Source: Pseudomonas aylmerensis
GTDB lineage: Bacteria > Pseudomonadota > Gammaproteobacteria > Pseudomonadales > Pseudomonadaceae
Direction: 5' to 3'
Length of the DNA: 64,000 bases
Assembly: GCF_001702265.1 (NCBI RefSeq)
Contig: NZ_MAUE01000010.1
Span: 186,001 to 250,000 of the forward strand
A model generated the notes under the pieces. The model saw only the letters and a program-made list of their open reading frames with translations, did no database searches and was not told the origin of the DNA. The stretch's first letter is position 1. Every line of letters starts with the position of its first letter. The translations under genes and the position numbers were made by a program. Below are positions 9,188 to 17,923 of this stretch, one piece after another.

Positions 9188-10414
9188 TCAGTTCAGGACT
9201 TCACTCAGCGGGATGAAATTGACGCTGTCGCCCACCTCCAGCGTGGTGCCTTCCCGCACTTCCACAAAGCCTTCCGCCCAGGCCGCGCTGCGCAGCACGC
9301 CGGAGCTCTGGTTGCGGTAGATGATCGCCTTGCCCTGCTCGATGCGCCCGCGCAAATACTCGCGGCGGTTGCCCGGCTTGGGCCAGGTGAAGCCCACCGG
9401 CACTTCGAAACGCAGCGGTTCCACGTCTTGCACGCCCTGGCGGCGCAACAGGTAAGGCCGCGCCAACAGGGCGAAGGTCACCAGGGTCGACGCCGGATTG
9501 CCAGGCAGGCCGATCACCGGCACGCCACGGAAGTGCCCGAAGGTCAGCGGCTTGCCCGGCTTGATCGCGAGCTTCCACAAGGCCAGCTCGCCCTCTTCGC
9601 GCAGGGCGATGCCGAGGAAGTCCGCCTCGCCCACCGATACGCCGCCGGTGGACAGGATCAGGTCAACCGCACCCAGGCTCGCCAGGCAGGTGCGAGTCTG
9701 CTCCAGGTCATCCGGCAGGATGCCGGCATCGATCACTTCACAGCCCATGCGCTCAAGCCAACTGCACAGCACACGGCGGTTGCTGTTGTAGATCTGTCCA
9801 GGCCCCAACGGCAAACCGGGCTCGATCAGCTCATCACCGGTGGACAGCACGGCCACGCGCACGCGGCGGATCACGTCAAGACGAGCGTGCCCCAGCGAAG
9901 CGGCGAGACCCAACTCGATCGGGCCCAGGCGCGTGCCGGCGCTCAAGACCAATTCGCCGACGGTGGTTTCCTGACCTTGGGGGCGGATGTTCTGGTCGAC
10001 CTGCAAGGGCTCGGTAAAGCTCACGCGCTCATCGGCGTGGACCACCGCATTTTCCTGCATCTCCACGCAGTCCGCGCCTGGCGGCACCGGCGCGCCGGTG
10101 AAGATGCGCGCGCAGGTGCCAGCAGCCAGGGGCTGGGGCGCGTTGCCGGCGAAGATGCGTTGGCTGACCACCAGCGGCTCGCCGGTCCAGTCCGCCAGGC
10201 GCAAGGCGTAGCCGTCCATGGCACTGTTGGGCCACGGCGGCAGGTCGAGGGTGGAGATCAGATCCTTCGCCAGGACGCGGCCATCGCACTCGGCAAGGAG
10301 CAACGATTCCTGCTCACGAATCGGCGCGGCGGCGGCCATGTCGAGCAATTGCTGGAGCGCGTCTTCCACCGGCATCAGGGCGCCGGTCTTGCCAGGCTTA
10401 CCCACGGGATTCAC
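9188..10414 (-). CDS. moeA: Molybdopterin molybdotransferase MoeA
   Basis: About 408 residues. MoeA inserts molybdate into adenylated molybdopterin in the cytoplasm. Visible are the N-terminal segment around SAMDGYAL, the MoCF-binding motif STGGVSVGEADF, and GLPGNPAST with the C-terminal domain after it. The start is uncertain: GTG at 10414 (used here, overlapping the moaB stop by 17 bases), GTG at 10405, or ATG at 10375 (MPVEDALQQLL, 395 residues). The family's conserved block begins at MPVEDAL. It follows moaB on the same strand, an order I remember from the PAO1 moeA2-moaB2-mobA locus. Confidence 0.93.
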   Translation of the reverse strand: MNPVGKPGKTGALMPVEDALQQLLDMAAAAPIREQESLLLAECDGRVLAKDLISTLDLPPWPNSAMDGYALRLADWTGEPLVVSQRIFAGNAPQPLAAGTCARIFTGAPVPPGADCVEMQENAVVHADERVSFTEPLQVDQNIRPQGQETTVGELVLSAGTRLGPIELGLAASLGHARLDVIRRVRVAVLSTGDELIEPGLPLGPGQIYNSNRRVLCSWLERMGCEVIDAGILPDDLEQTRTCLASLGAVDLILSTGGVSVGEADFLGIALREEGELALWKLAIKPGKPLTFGHFRGVPVIGLPGNPASTLVTFALLARPYLLRRQGVQDVEPLRFEVPVGFTWPKPGNRREYLRGRIEQGKAIIYRNQSSGVLRSAAWAEGFVEVREGTTLEVGDSVNFIPLSEVLN

Positions 10415-10937
10415 AGGGTTCAGCCTGTTTGAGGTGGGGTACGAAGTTGCACGGGCGATGGCGGTTATCCAGCTGTTCGGCGAGGATGCCGTCCCAACCG
10501 GTGCGCACAGCGTTGGTGGAACCCGGCAGGCAGCACACCAGCGTGCCGTTGGCCAGGCCGGCCAAGGCACGCGATTGCACGGTGGAGGTGCCGATATCGG
10601 CCACGGAAATCTGACGGAACAATTCGCCGAAGCCGTCGACCTGCTTGTCCAAGAGGCAACTGACGGCTTCCGGGGTGCTGTCGCGGCCGGTGAAACCGGT
10701 GCCGCCGGTGATCAGCACCACTTGCACCACATCTTCGGCGATCCAGTGCGCGACCTGGGCGCGGATTTTGTACAGGTCGTCCTTGAGCAGCACGCGCTCG
10801 GCCAAGGCGTGGCCGGCGGCGGTCAGGCGGTCGACGAACACCTGGCCCGAGGTGTCGGTGTCCAGGGTGCGGGTGTCGCTGACGGTCAATACAGCGATAT
10901 TCAGGGGTACGAAGGGCGCATCAGCCTTGGCTTTCAT
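10398..10937 (-). CDS. moaB: Molybdenum cofactor biosynthesis protein B (MoaB)
   Basis: 179 residues. MoaB adenylates molybdopterin or binds it before MoeA acts. The sequence begins [14 protein letters not shown], with the MPT-binding motif [18 protein letters not shown], both diagnostic of the MoaB/Mog family. It is divergent from mobA with a 76-base gap and precedes moeA, so the three genes form one molybdenum cofactor locus. The start ATG at 10937 fits the family N-terminus. Confidence 0.94.
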   Translation of the reverse strand: MKAKADAPFVPLNIAVLTVSDTRTLDTDTSGQVFVDRLTAAGHALAERVLLKDDLYKIRAQVAHWIAEDVVQVVLITGGTGFTGRDSTPEAVSCLLDKQVDGFGELFRQISVADIGTSTVQSRALAGLANGTLVCCLPGSTNAVRTGWDGILAEQLDNRHRPCNFVPHLKQAEPCESRG

Positions 10938-11013
10938 GGCTCGGTCCGGTTGTCGAAGGAACAGCCCGATGTTATATCACAGGGCCCTCTTTACCTGCCG
11001 CAGCGGAACCGCC

Positions 11014-11616
11014 ATGTCTCTCGATTCTTCGCCCCTGCCCTGCTCGATCCTGTTACTGGCCGGTGGCCGTGGCCAACGCATGGGTGGCCAGGACAAAGGC
11101 CTGCTGGCGTGGCGCGGCGAACCGTTGATTGCACATTTGCAACGCCTGACCCGGCCATTGACCGATGACTTGATCATCTCCTGCAACCGCAATCAGGACC
11201 GCTACGCACCCTACGCCGACCAGTTGGTGAGCGACGACAGCCCGGACTTCCCCGGCCCGCTCGCCGGCATCCGCGCAGGGCTGGCAGCCGCGCGCCATAC
11301 ACACCTGTTGATATTGCCGTGTGACGTGCCAAACCTCGACGCGCAATTGCTGAGCGCCCTGCGTGACACCGCGCAACGCCAACCGCAGGTGCCCGTGATG
11401 GTGCGTCATGGTGAATTCTGGGAACCCTTGATCTGCATCATCCCCACCCACCTGCGAACCGAGGTAGAACAGGCGTGGCACGCCGGTGAGCGCAGCCCGC
11501 GCAAGATCTTCCTGCAACTGGGGGGCGTGGGCCTGGAATGCCCGGCGGATGATCCACGCTTGGCCAACCTTAATACGCCAGAGCTGTTGCACCCAAGGAC
11601 TGACGTGTCAGAATGA
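11014..11616 (+). CDS. mobA: Molybdenum cofactor guanylyltransferase MobA
   Basis: 200 residues. MobA joins GMP to molybdopterin to give the bis-MGD cofactor. The nucleotide-binding motif [18 protein letters not shown] is at residues 12-29, followed by [11 protein letters not shown] and the metal-binding LPCDVPNL. I chose the ATG at 11014 because it gives the family N-terminus; an upstream frame extension has no support. Divergent from moaB. No terminator is obvious before the next lipoprotein gene. Confidence 0.95.
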   Translation: MSLDSSPLPCSILLLAGGRGQRMGGQDKGLLAWRGEPLIAHLQRLTRPLTDDLIISCNRNQDRYAPYADQLVSDDSPDFPGPLAGIRAGLAAARHTHLLILPCDVPNLDAQLLSALRDTAQRQPQVPVMVRHGEFWEPLICIIPTHLRTEVEQAWHAGERSPRKIFLQLGGVGLECPADDPRLANLNTPELLHPRTDVSE

Positions 11617-11696
11617 ACTTTCGCACAAGGAACTTTGGCGGCGTCTCACACGTCACAAGGTCAGCATTTAAAAAGTATTCTCTCGGAGACACACTC

Positions 11697-11918
11697 ATGA
11701 CTCAACGGACCATCGCCGCTCTCATGCTTGCACTGGGCCTCGCCACTCTCGCCGGTTGCGCCTCGCCAACAGTGATCACCCTGAATGACGGTCGCGAAAT
11801 CCAGGCCGTCGACACCCCTAAATTCGACAAGGCTTCGGGCTTCTACGAGTTCGAGCAGTTGGACGGCAAACAGACCCGTATCAACAAGGACCAGGTCCGT
11901 ACCGTTAAAGACCTGTAA
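11697..11918 (+). CDS. Small YgdI/YgdR-type lipoprotein
   Basis: 73 residues. A signal peptide ends in a lipobox (LAGC), then a compact SH3-like domain: VITLNDGREIQAVDTPKF, then SGFYEFEQLDGKQTRINKDQV. This is the YgdI/YgdR family pattern of NDG..., ...YEF.D..G....IN.D.V. The start at 11697 has a CGGAGA ribosome-binding site. Its role in the envelope is unknown. A strong hairpin at 11936-11962 follows. Confidence 0.85.
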   Translation: MTQRTIAALMLALGLATLAGCASPTVITLNDGREIQAVDTPKFDKASGFYEFEQLDGKQTRINKDQVRTVKDL

Positions 11919-11935
11919 GCCTCAAACGCTTGCCC

Positions 11936-11962
11936 ACAAGGCCCGCCTCGCGCGGGCCTTGT
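11936..11962. terminator. Hairpin between convergent genes, probable terminator
   Basis: An 11-base perfect stem (ACAAGGCCCGC and its complement) with a five-base loop sits between the lipoprotein gene and the convergent pseudouridine synthase gene. A short, imperfect T stretch follows on the plus strand. Confidence 0.65.
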
Positions 11963-11975
11963 CGTTTCCGGGGGG

Positions 11976-12866
11976 TTACCAGTCGAGGGTGATGCGGCTG
12001 TTGAAGTGGCGTACTTCGCCGGTGACCGGGTCAATGAAGCGCACGCCCTGGGCCAGTAGCTTCAACGGGTTGGCGTAGTCGTCCACGGCATCCTTGATCA
12101 CCTCGGGATAGAACGGGTCGTTGCAGATACTCGCGCCCAGCGCGGTCATGTGCACGCGCAACTGGTGCTTCTTGCCGGTCACCGGAAACAGACCGTAGCG
12201 CCATAAATCGGCATTTTTCTCACGCACTTCCACGGCCGTTTCAGTGTTGCTGGCGCCGGCGCCTTCCTGCATGCGAAAAAACGGTTCGCCCTCCACCAGG
12301 CGGCTTTTGTGCACCAGGGGGAACGTCAACGCGGGCAGTGCCGGGGCGATGGCCTCGTAGAATTTATCGATACGGCGCGTGGGAAAAAGCTGCTGGTAAG
12401 CCGAGCGGCTGGCCGGATTGGCCGAGAACAGCACCAGCCCCGCCGTATGCCGGTCGATGCGATGCAGCGGCACCAGCGCGGGGTTGTCGAGGCGGCGAAT
12501 CAAGCGGCGCAGCAGCGTTTGCTCGACGTACTCGCCGGCCGGGGTCACCGGCAGGAAATGCGGTTTATCGGCGACCACCAGGTGTTCGTCGGCGTACAGA
12601 ATGGTTTCCTGCACCGGGATGACCTTTTCGTTCGGCACTTCGCGAAAGTAATAGATGCACAGGCCTTCCTTGTAGGCCAGGTCCAGGCGGATCGGGCTGC
12701 CGTTGATGTCCAGCACGCGGCCACGGGCGATGCGGTCCAGCCAGTGTTCGCGGCTGATGGCCGGGAAGTGTTCGCACAGGCAATCCAGCACCGTCGCCCA
12801 GGGGCCCGGTGGCAGGTACAAGGTGCTGGCTTGATGCTGGGAGGCGGAGAAACCGGTAGAGGACAT
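11976..12866 (-). CDS. RluA-family RNA pseudouridine synthase
   Basis: 296 residues. The catalytic motif LHRIDRHTAGLVLFS is present with the nucleophilic aspartate at residue 138, placing it in the RluA/RluC/TruC superfamily. The N-terminal 80 residues look like a small S4-type RNA-binding region (SREHWLDRIARGRVLDING). The HRIDRHTAG variant, instead of HRLDxxTSG, marks a subgroup whose RNA target I cannot name. It is a single gene, convergent with the lipoprotein gene. The start is the ATG at 12866. Confidence 0.85.
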   Translation of the reverse strand: MSSTGFSASQHQASTLYLPPGPWATVLDCLCEHFPAISREHWLDRIARGRVLDINGSPIRLDLAYKEGLCIYYFREVPNEKVIPVQETILYADEHLVVADKPHFLPVTPAGEYVEQTLLRRLIRRLDNPALVPLHRIDRHTAGLVLFSANPASRSAYQQLFPTRRIDKFYEAIAPALPALTFPLVHKSRLVEGEPFFRMQEGAGASNTETAVEVREKNADLWRYGLFPVTGKKHQLRVHMTALGASICNDPFYPEVIKDAVDDYANPLKLLAQGVRFIDPVTGEVRHFNSRITLDW

Positions 12867-12937
12867 GAAATGCTCGAAGCCTGGAAAAACACGCAGGCAT
12901 TATCCCGCATGCAGCGGGATTGAGCCTAGGGCGGATC

Positions 12938-13273
12938 TCAGGCCTTGACCAACTCGGCACGCAGGATCGGCGAAGCACTCGCGGCCTCGGTGAACTCCTT
13001 GAGCCAGCGCAGCACGTCCACCGCTTCCCAGCGGCCCGGATCATACAGCGCGTACAGCAAGCCCTGGTAACCCACCACGTCCAGCTGCTTGTGGTAACCG
13101 GCGCGCTGGAACAGGGCCTCGATCTCGGCGAAGCAGGTATTGAAATGCACTTTGTTAAACGGCGTCTTGCCTTCCGTGACCAGGCCGTCCAGGCGCAGCT
13201 CGTTCACCGCGTTGCGCACGACGTCGGCGGACATGCGATTGACGCTGCTTTTCAGTTGTTCAACATTCACCAC
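12938..13273 (-). CDS. Conserved small protein of unknown function
   Basis: 111 residues, not recognised. It is predicted soluble and mainly helical, beginning VNVEQLKSSVNRMSADVVRNAV and containing GYHKQLDVVGYQGLLYALYDPG. There are no cysteine pairs, signal peptide or membrane helix beyond one cysteine. The start is GTG (13273, or a second GTG at 13270) behind a GAGGGA ribosome-binding site. It lies just upstream of the pseudouridine synthase gene on the same strand, 71 bases away, so they may be cotranscribed. Codon use looks normal for the region. Confidence 0.7.
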   Translation of the reverse strand: MVNVEQLKSSVNRMSADVVRNAVNELRLDGLVTEGKTPFNKVHFNTCFAEIEALFQRAGYHKQLDVVGYQGLLYALYDPGRWEAVDVLRWLKEFTEAASASPILRAELVKA

Positions 13274-13347
13274 GGGCGTTCCCTCTATTCAATCGCTGTA
13301 CAAACATACAGTAACGCAATATTTGGAAACCTGCCATCGCAGAAACC

Positions 13348-13584
13348 TCAACGAAGGAAGGCCACGACCTGTTGTGTGTCGAATGGCCAATCCAGTTCCG
13401 CCCCGGTGTCGACCCGGCGAAGCACCGGAATTCGCAGGCCGTAGGCCTCGGTCAGGTCGACGGGGTCGGTGATATCCACCAATTCCACCAGCAGCCCGTG
13501 TTCGACGAGCGGCATGATTTCGGCTTCGGCGAACTCACACAGGTGGCAACCCAGGGTGCCGAACAATTGGCATTCAGGCAGCAT
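13348..13584 (-). CDS. Glutaredoxin-like (DUF836-type) protein
   Basis: 78 residues with a thioredoxin-like fold. The redox motif GCHLCE (CXXC at residues 13-16) lies after the first strand, and RIPVL provides the cis-proline typical of glutaredoxins. The short length and the final LDWPFDTQQVVAFL fit the DUF836 glutaredoxin-like group. Partner and substrate are unknown. It is separated by 74 bases from the next gene on the same strand. Confidence 0.8.
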   Translation of the reverse strand: MLPECQLFGTLGCHLCEFAEAEIMPLVEHGLLVELVDITDPVDLTEAYGLRIPVLRRVDTGAELDWPFDTQQVVAFLR

Positions 13585-13636
13585 GACGAATAGACCCTGT
13601 CAGAAGTAGGTGATCATTCTAAGCGCACCCAATATC

Positions 13637-13771
13637 TGTGGCGAGCGGGCTTGCCCCGCGTTGGGCTGCGAAGCGGCCCCAGTAAGGCCTCCACGCTCAT
13701 CCAGACACAACTGGGGCGATACGTTTCGGGGCCGCTGCGCGCCCCAACGCGGGGCAAGCCCGCTCGCCACA
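13637..13771. repeat. REPIN (paired inverted REP sequences)
   Basis: Two arms of about 45 bases (13637-13681 and 13728-13771) are near-perfect inverted copies of each other, each containing the Pseudomonas REP core GCGGGCTTGCCCCGCG. About 45 bases of unrelated sequence lie between them. It fills most of the 358-base gap 13585-13942, which otherwise holds only the kefB upstream region. Paired REPs like this are mobilised in trans by RAYT transposases elsewhere in such genomes; no RAYT gene is in this window. Confidence 0.85.
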
Positions 13772-13869
13772 GGAAGCCAGATCACCAACAATGCCCGCTC
13801 TCCACACCAACCCCACTCGCCACTACAACCCTCGCTTGCCACTTGAAATCCAATCGCCCACAGAAACAC

Positions 13870-13883
13870 CTGACCCAGGTCAG
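13870..13883. promoter_or_regulatory. Dyad upstream of the KefB-type gene, possible ANR/FNR-like site
   Basis: CTGAC-N4-GTCAG lies about 60 bases before the antiporter start and resembles the TTGAT-N4-ATCAA box of ANR/FNR regulators with mismatched ends. A TATAAC hexamer follows seven bases later, which would make it a repressing rather than a classic activating position. The assignment is tentative. Confidence 0.3.
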
Positions 13884-13942
13884 CATGGCCTATAACTGAT
13901 TCAGCGATTCTCGCGGCTTTTTGTCCGCCACCTGCAACGGAG

Positions 13943-15679
13943 ATGCGTGTGTTTGCCAACCTGCTGATCATTCTGGCCTCATCCCTGGTGGTGATTGCGC
14001 TGTTTCGCCGCCTGCAGTTGCCGCCGGTGCTGGGCTACCTGTGTGTGGGCCTGGCCGTGGGGCCCACTGCGCTGGATTGGGTCAACGACAGCGAAGAGCT
14101 GCCCGACCTCGCCGAATTGGGGGTGGTGTTCCTGCTGTTTTCCCTGGGCCTGGAGTTCTCCCTGACCAAGATGCTCGCCCTGCGCCGCGTGGTGTTTGGC
14201 CTGGGCAGCTTGCAGGTGCTGGGCTGCGGGGCGCTGCTGGGTGGTTTGTTGATGGTCCTGGGGGTGGCGCCGGGCATTGCGCTGTTGCTCGGTGCCGGGC
14301 TGGCGTTGTCGTCCACCGCTATCGTCAGCAAGGAACTGACCAGCCTCGGGGAAATCTTCAGCAGCCACGGCCAGAACGCGATTGGTGTGCTGCTGTTCCA
14401 GGACGTGGTGGCGGTGTTGCTGCTGACCCTGGTGCCGGTGTTTGCCGGCAGCAGCGAGCAAGCCTGGTACTGGGCGCTGCCGCTGACCCTGGGCAAGACC
14501 GTGGTGCTGTTCGTCGGCCTGCTGTTTGCCAGCCGCTGGCTCTTGCCGCGCCTGTTTCATGAGGTGGCCGCGTCCCATTCGGCCGAGCTGTTTGTGCTGC
14601 TGGCGCTGGTGATCGTGCTGCTCACCGCCTGGCTCACGCACCTGTTGGGGCTGTCTCCGGCCCTCGGTGCGTTCCTCGCCGGGATGCTGCTGGGCGAAAG
14701 CCATTACCGCCATCAGATCGAAGCGGATATCCGCCCGTTCCGCGACATTTTACTCGGGCTGTTTTTCGTCAGCATCGGCATGCTGATCGACCTGCAACTG
14801 TTCGTCAGCCATAGCCTGCTGATCCTCGGTTTCACCCTCACACTCATGCTGGTCAAGGCGTGCGTGGTCGCCGCCCTGGTCAAATGGCGCGGCAGTGACA
14901 GTGAGACCGCCTGGCGCAGCGGCCTGGCCCTGGCCCAGGGCGGCGAGTTCTGTTTTGCATTGATGGCGCAGATGCAGCAGAGTCGATTGATCCCGGATGA
15001 ATTCAACGGCCTGCTGCTCGCCGCCACGTTCTGCTCGATGCTGCTCACTCCGCTGCTGTTGCGCGCCGCGCCGGCCCTCGCGCTGCGCCTGCACCGCAAG
15101 CCCAACCAGCAAGTGCAACTGGAGGCGATCACCGCCCTCAACGCCCAATTGCGCGGGCACGCAGTGATCTGTGGCTATGGCCGGGTCGGGCAATCCATCG
15201 GGCGGTTCCTGCGGCACGAACAGCAAGCCTTTATCGCCCTGGATGACGACCCGGAACGCGTACAGGAAGCGGCCACCGAAGACAGCAGCGTGCACTATGG
15301 CGACTGTCGGCGTGGCGCCCTGCTCAGCGCAGTCGGCCTGGAGCGCGCACGCCTGGTGGTGATTGCGGTGGACAACAGCGATGTGGCCCTGGTGGTGCTC
15401 AAAGAGGCAAGGCGGATCAACCCCGACGTGCCGATCCTGGTGCGCACCCGCGATGACAGCCAGTTGGCCGAATTGAAAGCCGCGGGCGCCAGCGAGGTGG
15501 TGCCCGAGCTATTGGAGTCGAGCCTGATGCTCGCCTCCCACGCCCTGGTGATGCTCGGCTTGCCCGACCAACAGGTACAGGCACGGGTCGACGAGGTGCG
15601 GCACAATCGCTATCGCCTGCTGCACGGGTTTTACTCGCAGGCGCCCAGCGATGACGCGGCGCCGATCAATCCTGACTGA
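13943..15679 (+). CDS. KefB/KefC-type monovalent cation:proton antiporter (CPA2)
   Basis: 578 residues. The N-terminal 380 residues form a CPA2 exchanger with about 12 membrane helices (for example VLGYLCVGLAVGP and the conserved GALLLFQDVVAV-like IGVLLFQDVVAVLL). A TrkA-N/RCK domain follows with the nucleotide motif HAVICGYGRVGQSIG (about residue 406). Such proteins exchange K+ or Na+ for H+ and are gated by glutathione adducts or nucleotides. No KefF/KefG partner gene is adjacent. An AACGGAG site precedes the ATG. The 3' end overlaps the convergent amt gene by 14 bases. Confidence 0.9.
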   Translation: MRVFANLLIILASSLVVIALFRRLQLPPVLGYLCVGLAVGPTALDWVNDSEELPDLAELGVVFLLFSLGLEFSLTKMLALRRVVFGLGSLQVLGCGALLGGLLMVLGVAPGIALLLGAGLALSSTAIVSKELTSLGEIFSSHGQNAIGVLLFQDVVAVLLLTLVPVFAGSSEQAWYWALPLTLGKTVVLFVGLLFASRWLLPRLFHEVAASHSAELFVLLALVIVLLTAWLTHLLGLSPALGAFLAGMLLGESHYRHQIEADIRPFRDILLGLFFVSIGMLIDLQLFVSHSLLILGFTLTLMLVKACVVAALVKWRGSDSETAWRSGLALAQGGEFCFALMAQMQQSRLIPDEFNGLLLAATFCSMLLTPLLLRAAPALALRLHRKPNQQVQLEAITALNAQLRGHAVICGYGRVGQSIGRFLRHEQQAFIALDDDPERVQEAATEDSSVHYGDCRRGALLSAVGLERARLVVIAVDNSDVALVVLKEARRINPDVPILVRTRDDSQLAELKAAGASEVVPELLESSLMLASHALVMLGLPDQQVQARVDEVRHNRYRLLHGFYSQAPSDDAAPINPD

Positions 15680-16874
15680 CCGCGCCGATCTTGTGGATCG
15701 ACAGGTCGGCGCCGTAATACTCCTCTTCCTGGCTCAGGCGCAGCCCGTGCAGGCGCTTGATCACGCCGTACACCAACAGGCCGCCGCCCAGCGCGACCAC
15801 AACGCCGAGGGCGGTGCCGATCAACTGGCTGATCAGGCTCACGCCGCCCAGCCCACCCAGTGCGGTCTGCCCGAAAATGCCACAGGCAATGCCGCCCCAC
15901 ACGCCGCACAGGCCGTGCAACGGCCACACACCCAGTACGTCATCGATCTTCCAGCGGTCCTGGGCCGCAATGAAGCACCACACAAACAGCCCACCGGCGA
16001 CGACACCGGTGACGAGCGCGCCCACCGGGTGCATCAGGTCGGAACCGGCACAGATCGCCACCAACCCGGCCAGCGGGCCGTTGTGCAGGAAGCCTGGGTC
16101 ATTGCGACCGATCACCAGCGCGGCCACGGTGCCGCCGACCATGGCCATCAGCGAGTTGACCGCCACCAGGCCACTGACGCCATTGAGGGTTTGCGCGCTC
16201 ATCACGTTGAAGCCGAACCAGCCGACGATCAGGATCCAGGACCCCAACGCCAGGAACGGAATGCTCGACGGTGCAAACGCCACCAGCCGCCCATCACGAT
16301 AACGGCCGTTGCGCGGACCCAGCAGCAACACCGCCGCCAGCGCCAGCCAGCCGCCCATGGCGTGTACCACCACGGACCCGGCGAAGTCATGGAAGCTGGC
16401 GCCGAAGGTCGCCAGCAGCCAGGCCTGCAAGCCGAAATTGCCGTTCCAGACCATGCCTTCGAAAAACGGGTAGATGAACGCGACGATCAGCGCGGTGGCG
16501 CACAGTTGCGGAACAAACCGTGCGCGTTCGGCGATGCCACCGGAGATGATCGCCGGGATCGCCGCGGCGAAGGTCAGCAGGAAGAAGAACTTCACCAGGC
16601 CATAGCCGTGGTCGGCACTGATTACCGCCGCCGGTTGCATGAAGCTCACACCGTAGGAGATCCAATAGCCTATAAAGAAATAGGCCAGGGTCGAGATGGC
16701 GAAGTCGCTGAGGATCTTCGACAAGGCGTTGACCTGGTTCTTCTGGCGCACGGTGCCGACTTCCAGGAACGCGAAGCCGGCGTGCATGGCCAGGACCATG
16801 ACCGCACCGATCAGGATGAACAGGGTGTTGGAACTGTGGACAAGGGTATCCACCGCGCTTTGCAAATTTTCCAT
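15666..16874 (-). CDS. Ammonium transporter (Amt/MEP/Rh family)
   Basis: 402 residues with about 11 membrane helices and no visible signal peptide. The channel signature FHDFAGSVVVHAMGGW is present, with the aspartate and pore histidine in their usual places; the second pore histidine is in WPLHGLCGVWGG. It moves ammonium or ammonia across the inner membrane. No glnK gene is adjacent, unlike the usual glnK-amtB pair, so it may be a second Amt. The start at ATG 16874 is preferred over TTG/GTG codons up to 16913. Its stop overlaps the convergent antiporter gene. Confidence 0.92.
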   Translation of the reverse strand: MENLQSAVDTLVHSSNTLFILIGAVMVLAMHAGFAFLEVGTVRQKNQVNALSKILSDFAISTLAYFFIGYWISYGVSFMQPAAVISADHGYGLVKFFFLLTFAAAIPAIISGGIAERARFVPQLCATALIVAFIYPFFEGMVWNGNFGLQAWLLATFGASFHDFAGSVVVHAMGGWLALAAVLLLGPRNGRYRDGRLVAFAPSSIPFLALGSWILIVGWFGFNVMSAQTLNGVSGLVAVNSLMAMVGGTVAALVIGRNDPGFLHNGPLAGLVAICAGSDLMHPVGALVTGVVAGGLFVWCFIAAQDRWKIDDVLGVWPLHGLCGVWGGIACGIFGQTALGGLGGVSLISQLIGTALGVVVALGGGLLVYGVIKRLHGLRLSQEEEYYGADLSIHKIGAVSQD

Positions 16875-17221
16875 GGAGGTGGGCAGGCCTGCATTAAAGG
16901 CAAAAAGCACCAAAGCGGTTCAAGCCAGGGTTTCGCGCACTAAATTGGCACCACCGGTCCCACCCCTCTTCAGAGGGCATGAACCGCTTTAGCGCAGCGA
17001 TTAACACAACAGGCCGTTGCCGACAGGGTTTTTCCGCGGGTTTAAGTGATTTAGGGTAAGGTTTTTCAAGGCATTGGCCTCAGGCCGCCCAGATTCAGCG
17101 CAGGCCCCGGGGCGTGCGCACCAAGGCAAAGCAAAAGCTGTACCACACAATTGAACTGAACCTTCACCGATGCCGGTGACTCGAAAACACACGTACCGAT
17201 CAGCCAATCACGGAGATAACC
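16875..17221. other. Intergenic region between divergent amt and yqjD-like genes
   Basis: A 347-base gap with no convincing gene. It should contain the amt promoter (minus) and the promoter of the YqjD-type operon (plus). Near 16940-16957 there is GCACTAAATTGGCACCA, which shares half-site bases with NtrC boxes but is not a proper palindrome. Near 17170-17185 there is a GGTGACTC segment before the AACCATG start region. I see no clear hairpin or REP. Confidence 0.4.
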
Positions 17222-17536
17222 ATGGCCAGAAGAACTGCAAAGACTGCTCAAGAAATACTGATGGCGGATTTCCAAACCCTGGTCAGTGACACCGAACGGT
17301 TGCTGGACGACACCAAGGTCCTGGCCGGCGACCAGGCCGATGAGCTGCGCAGCAAGATCCACGAGAGCCTGCTCAAGGCCCGTGAAACCCTGCAACTGAC
17401 CGAAGAATCCCTGCGCGAACGCGGCCAGGCGGCGGTCACGGCCACCGAGGATTACGTCCAGGCCAACCCATGGCAGTCCGTCGGTATCGCTGCCGGTGTG
17501 GGCTTCTTGATCGGTCTGCTGGCTACAAGGCGCTAA
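17222..17536 (+). CDS. DUF883 (YqjD/ElaB-type) membrane-anchored protein
   Basis: 104 residues. A long amphipathic, probably coiled-coil helix (residues 15-80, rich in Lys, Glu, Asp) is followed by NPWQSVGIAAGVGFLIGLLATRR, the glycine-rich tail anchor of the YqjD/ElaB family. E. coli YqjD binds ribosomes at the inner membrane in stationary phase; that role here is an inference from family. It begins a three-gene operon of YqjD, YqjE and YqjK type with gaps of only a few bases. A CACGGAGA ribosome-binding site supports the start. Confidence 0.9.
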   Translation: MARRTAKTAQEILMADFQTLVSDTERLLDDTKVLAGDQADELRSKIHESLLKARETLQLTEESLRERGQAAVTATEDYVQANPWQSVGIAAGVGFLIGLLATRR

Positions 17537-17539
17537 ATC

Positions 17540-17923
17540 ATGTCTATCGGCGAAAGCAGCTCGTCCACGGGCACAACCTCTCGACGTCTGGGCGCGGCCG
17601 TGCTGGGCTTGCTGCACAGCCATGTCGAACTGTTTGGTATCGAATTGCAGGAGCAGAAGGCGCGCACTGTCAGCCTGCTGCTGTTTGCCGGCCTGGCGCT
17701 GGTGTTTGCCCTGCTGTTGCTGGTGGGGCTGTCGACATTGGTGATGATCCTCGTGTGGGACACCGGTTACCGCCTCACCGGGATCATCTGTCTGTGCGTC
17801 TTCTACAGCCTGGCCGCCGCCTTCTGCGGGGTGCGCTTGAAAGCGGCAGTGTTCGATGAGTCCACGCCCTTCCACGCCACCCTCGAAGAGTTGGCCAATG
17901 ATCGGGAGCGCCTGCTGCCATGA
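17540..17923 (+). CDS. YqjE-type (phage holin family / DUF1469-like) membrane protein
   Basis: 127 residues with two strong membrane helices (LLLFAGLALVFALLLLVGLSTLVMILV and IICLCVFYSLAAAFCGV) joined by a short hydrophilic loop, and an amphipathic N-terminus (LGLLHSHVELFGIELQEQKA). This is the YqjE pattern often labelled 'phage holin family'. It follows the DUF883 gene by 3 bases and overlaps the next gene by 4 bases, so the three are cotranscribed. There is no evidence of real phage origin here. Confidence 0.85.
   Translation: MSIGESSSSTGTTSRRLGAAVLGLLHSHVELFGIELQEQKARTVSLLLFAGLALVFALLLLVGLSTLVMILVWDTGYRLTGIICLCVFYSLAAAFCGVRLKAAVFDESTPFHATLEELANDRERLLP

Noticed and set aside
9185..10432. 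415-codon plus-strand frame opposite moeA
   Set aside because: Shadow of moeA; no ribosome-binding site or recognisable domain.
13943..16874. Frameshift or pseudogene at the overlapping ends of the antiporter and amt genes
   Set aside because: Both reading frames are complete with normal C-termini; the 14-base overlap is a simple convergent overlap.
15651..16943. 430-codon plus-strand frame opposite the amt gene
   Set aside because: Antisense shadow with a biased Gln/His/Asp composition; amt on the other strand has intact channel motifs.
16935..16960. Sigma54 promoter or NtrC box upstream of amt
   Set aside because: On the minus strand the GG-N10-GC spacing is not met, and GCACTAAATTGGCACCA is not a proper palindrome; kept only as a remark on the intergenic region.
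17540..17923. Phage holin, hence a prophage remnant
   Set aside because: The label belongs to the YqjE family, which is chromosomal here in a yqjDE-type operon; no other phage gene is nearby.
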